64,000 nucleotides of DNA from Gemmatimonadota bacterium. Its GTDB lineage: Bacteria > Gemmatimonadota > Gemmatimonadetes > Gemmatimonadales > GWC2-71-9. The position numbers were made by a program, and so were the translations under genes. Under the pieces are notes generated by a model. The model was not told the origin of the DNA. It saw nothing but the letters and a program-made list of their open reading frames with translations, and ran no database searches. Positions 62,030-64,000 of this stretch are shown in pieces (the first letter of the stretch is position 1; each line of letters opens with the position of its first letter). The DNA is taken from positions 62,001-126,000 of the forward strand of contig SHZU01000007.1 in NCBI GenBank assembly GCA_009692115.1. Direction: 5' to 3'.

Positions 62030-63625
62030 TCACTTCCCCTTGGTTCCCGGTCCCGATGCCAGCGCCAACAGCTGCCGCTGGGTCACCCCCCGCTTCAGAT
62101 AGTCCATCGCCGTGGTCAACTGACGGTCGTAACGGACCGATCGGCGGAACGCAGCGGAGTCGCCGAAGGCCAGCTTCGCGACCCACTGCTCGAGCGAGCG
62201 GTCAACCAACGGGAGTCCGGCATCGAACTGAGCCCGGGTAACATTGATCTTCGATTGCTGCACCTTGCTCCACAGTGACTCCCGCCATGCCGCTTGGACC
62301 TCGAAGTCCGGCTTGACGCCCTTCTTGAGCTGGAGGCTGGTGTTGTAGAGCGCCACATACCACTGCGAGTATTGGGGCTGGTAGGCCCGGGCCAAGTCCC
62401 GCTCCTGCGTCGGCAGGGTATCGGGTGTCATGATGACGTCGGGCGTGACGCCGCCGCCGCCCAGGATCGTCCGGCCGCCGTCCGACTTGAACTCGGGCCG
62501 CTTCCGCTTGGTGGTATCGGCCGCCGCCGGACCCTCGCCATCGGCGTACTCGACAAACCGCTCATCGCCCAACCGGTCGTGGTCGGCCTGAATGGACCGG
62601 CCGCTCGGCGTGTACCATTTGCCGGTCGTGATCTTCATGGCCCAGCCACCCTCGATCGGGAACAGGGTCTGGACCAAGCCCTTCCCGAACGAAGTCGTTC
62701 CCACGACGAGCCCCCGGTCATGGTCCTGAAGGCTCCCGGCCACGATCTCGGAGGCCGAGGCGCTGTACCCGTCCACGAGCACCACCACGGGGATCGAATC
62801 GATGACCGATGCTCGGCTGGCGCGGTAGATCTCCGGTGTGCGGCCCCGATGGCGGACGCTGGCCAGTTCTTGCCCCGGCTCGAAAAAGAGGTTGTTGATC
62901 TCCAACGCCTGTTCGAGACTGCCGCCGCCGTTGCCGCGGATATCGATGACGAAGGCTTTGGCGCCCTGGCCCTTCAGGGCCAGCAACGACCGCTCCACGT
63001 CCTGAGCGGCCGACTCGTTGAAGCTCTGCAACGGGATGTACCCGACACCGCCGTCGAGCATCAGGGCATACGGCACGGCCGGAACCCGGATCACCGCCCG
63101 CTTGAATGTCTGCTTGATGACTTCCGGGGCGCCGGCCCGTTGGAACGTGACCTTCACGTCGGTCCCCGGGGTGCCGAGCAGCTTCTGGGAGACCTGCTCG
63201 AGCCGGAGGCCGGTCACTGCCGAGGAGTCGACAAAAAGAATCCGGTCGCCGGCGATGACGCCGCCTTTCTCGCCCGGTGTGTTCGGGAAAATCCGGGCCA
63301 CGATAATGGCGCCCTCTTGGTTCTCGATCTGCATCCCGACGCCGCCGTAGTTGTTCCGAAGCGTGTTCCGCTGGAACGAAGCCAATTCCTCCGGCGAATA
63401 CAGGTCGGCATACGGATCGTTGAGTTGCTTGACGAGGCCGCGAGCGGCCCGTTCGAAGATCGCCGCCCGGCTGATCGAATCCACGGCGTTTTCTTCGATC
63501 CGTTGCAACACTTGTGAGAAGAGACGGGCCCCGTCCTGCGGCTCCTTGCTCTGCCGCAAGAACGCCCCGGCAACCAAAGGAAGGCCGATCAAAACCGCTG
63601 CGGAGAGCCAGTACCGACGTCGCAT
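62030..63625 (-). CDS. S41-family C-terminal processing peptidase (CtpA-like)
   Basis: 531 residues from ATG 63625 (upstream extension unsupported). A membrane or signal segment (WLSAAVLIGLPLVAGAFL), a helical part (ERAARGLVKQLNDPYADLYSPEE), a PDZ domain (YGGVGMQIENQEGAIIVARIFPNTPGEKGGVIAGDRILFVDSS) and the S41 core: VGYIPLQSFNE, IDIRGNGGGSLEQALEI, Ser in VDGYSASASEIVAGSL and Lys in VVGTTSFGKGLVQT. Cuts C-terminal regions of periplasmic or envelope proteins. The last about 130 residues form a tail helical domain. Two regulated elements flank it: an intergenic hairpin upstream and a terminator downstream. Confidence 0.92.
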   Translation of the reverse strand: MRRRYWLSAAVLIGLPLVAGAFLRQSKEPQDGARLFSQVLQRIEENAVDSISRAAIFERAARGLVKQLNDPYADLYSPEELASFQRNTLRNNYGGVGMQIENQEGAIIVARIFPNTPGEKGGVIAGDRILFVDSSAVTGLRLEQVSQKLLGTPGTDVKVTFQRAGAPEVIKQTFKRAVIRVPAVPYALMLDGGVGYIPLQSFNESAAQDVERSLLALKGQGAKAFVIDIRGNGGGSLEQALEINNLFFEPGQELASVRHRGRTPEIYRASRASVIDSIPVVVLVDGYSASASEIVAGSLQDHDRGLVVGTTSFGKGLVQTLFPIEGGWAMKITTGKWYTPSGRSIQADHDRLGDERFVEYADGEGPAAADTTKRKRPEFKSDGGRTILGGGGVTPDVIMTPDTLPTQERDLARAYQPQYSQWYVALYNTSLQLKKGVKPDFEVQAAWRESLWSKVQQSKINVTRAQFDAGLPLVDRSLEQWVAKLAFGDSAAFRRSVRYDRQLTTAMDYLKRGVTQRQLLALASGPGTKGK

Positions 63626-63651
63626 TTCGAGAACCCCCGTTGGGCACGAAA

Positions 63652-63674
63652 GGGGGCCCCAGGTCGGAGCCCCC
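63652..63674 (-). terminator. Hairpin between the HEAT and S41 genes
   Basis: Nine-base-pair G+C-rich stem (one G-U pair) with loop of five, followed on the minus strand by only three T. May be a weak terminator of the HEAT gene or a leader structure of the S41 message. Confidence 0.3.
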
Positions 63675-63759
63675 AACTTGTAGATAGACCTGCAGGGTTC
63701 AAGCCATCCTGACAGACCTTATGATAGCTAACTTGCCCGCCCGCGATTCGCCATGTTGG

Positions 63760-64000
63760 CTAGTGGCGCGGTTTGGTCAGGATGTCCTCGAACAGGGCCA
63801 AGGCGCGGGGGTCGTCTGACTGACCCAACCAGAACATGGCCTTCTTCCTGATTTCCCGGTCGCGATTGCTGATGGCGACCCGAATAAGCACCGGCACTCT
63901 ATTCTCCTCAGGCAATTGCGACAGGGCGAAGACGGCCTGCTCCCTGACTTCCCGGTCCTCGTCCTCGTCGCTGGCCAACTCACTCAAGCCTTCGGCGGTC
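63760..64000 (-). CDS. HEAT-repeat protein, C-terminal part
   Basis: At least 79 codons; the frame stays open to the right edge of the window, so the start lies outside. Two HEAT-like repeats are seen: DEDREVREQAVFALSQLPEENRVPVLIRVAI and NRDREIRKKAMFWLGQSDDPRALALFEDILTK. The spacing and wording (REIRKKAMFWLGQSDDPRAL) match long exported HEAT proteins of this lineage that are encoded next to zinc-finger or sigma-factor genes. Partner binding is the only role that can be suggested. Confidence 0.82.
   Translation of the reverse strand, partial: TAEGLSELASDEDEDREVREQAVFALSQLPEENRVPVLIRVAISNRDREIRKKAMFWLGQSDDPRALALFEDILTKPRH

Overview
The window looks like a chromosomal segment from a Gemmatimonadota-type bacterium. 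This is inferred from gene content, with no marker gene seen: high G+C (roughly two thirds), FtsX/MacB-like permeases without ATPase partners, many exported peptidases of families S9, S33, S41, M24 and M61, several exported amidohydrolases, VPS10/sialidase-like propeller proteins, a histone-like SWIB protein and an LptC (Gram-negative outer membrane). No rRNA, tRNA, CRISPR array, integrase or transposase was recognised, so this is not an obvious mobile island.

Layout. 1-6462: end of a solute-binding protein, a CocE-type hydrolase, a damaged GHMP sugar kinase coupled to a heparinase-like polysaccharide lyase, and a scar fusing an aminotransferase start to an outer-membrane-barrel end. 6482-13273: amidase and phenylacetate-CoA ligase, a SWIB gene whose 5' end and promoter are tandemly duplicated, acyl-CoA synthetase, amidohydrolase. 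13270-19915: HEAT-cyclophilin fusion, plug-like protein, secreted proteins, CoaA, a beta-lactamase-like remnant, a DUF4173/4153-type membrane protein and a SnoaL-like lipoprotein. 20772-26158: a tight five-gene operon (acyl-CoA dehydrogenase, SDR, APH-type kinase, alpha-hydroxy-acid oxidase, YcaQ-like protein) resembling the levulinate/4-hydroxyacyl-CoA route. 26223-35655: aldo/keto reductase, two lipid-related membrane proteins, a large permease, a beta-propeller, an epimerase and an amidohydrolase. 35823-39366: damaged PBP1, FKBP, TonB and VPS10 remnants, PhzF, damaged VOC protein. 39374-50742: S33 peptidase, arsC-aqpS, two S9 peptidases, MsrB, VPS10-like protein and M24 peptidase. 50786-56418: mostly remnants and chimeras plus an amidohydrolase, a membrane-anchored nuclease-like protein and a second permease. 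56430-64000: LptC, GNAT, methyltransferase, exported SDR, M61 peptidase, leucine-type dehydrogenase, S41 peptidase, HEAT protein.

Three genome-scale signals stand out. (i) Arrays of a heptanucleotide GCCGAGY occur at six places, two of them inside intact genes, where a change in copy number would shift the frame. (ii) The octamer CGTTAGGC/GCCTAACG is strongly over-represented. (iii) At least nine loci carry what look like internal deletions joining pieces of unrelated or single genes. These could be real genome decay or an assembly fault, and read mapping would decide. Every stretch longer than about 300 bases is covered by a gene or a recognised remnant.
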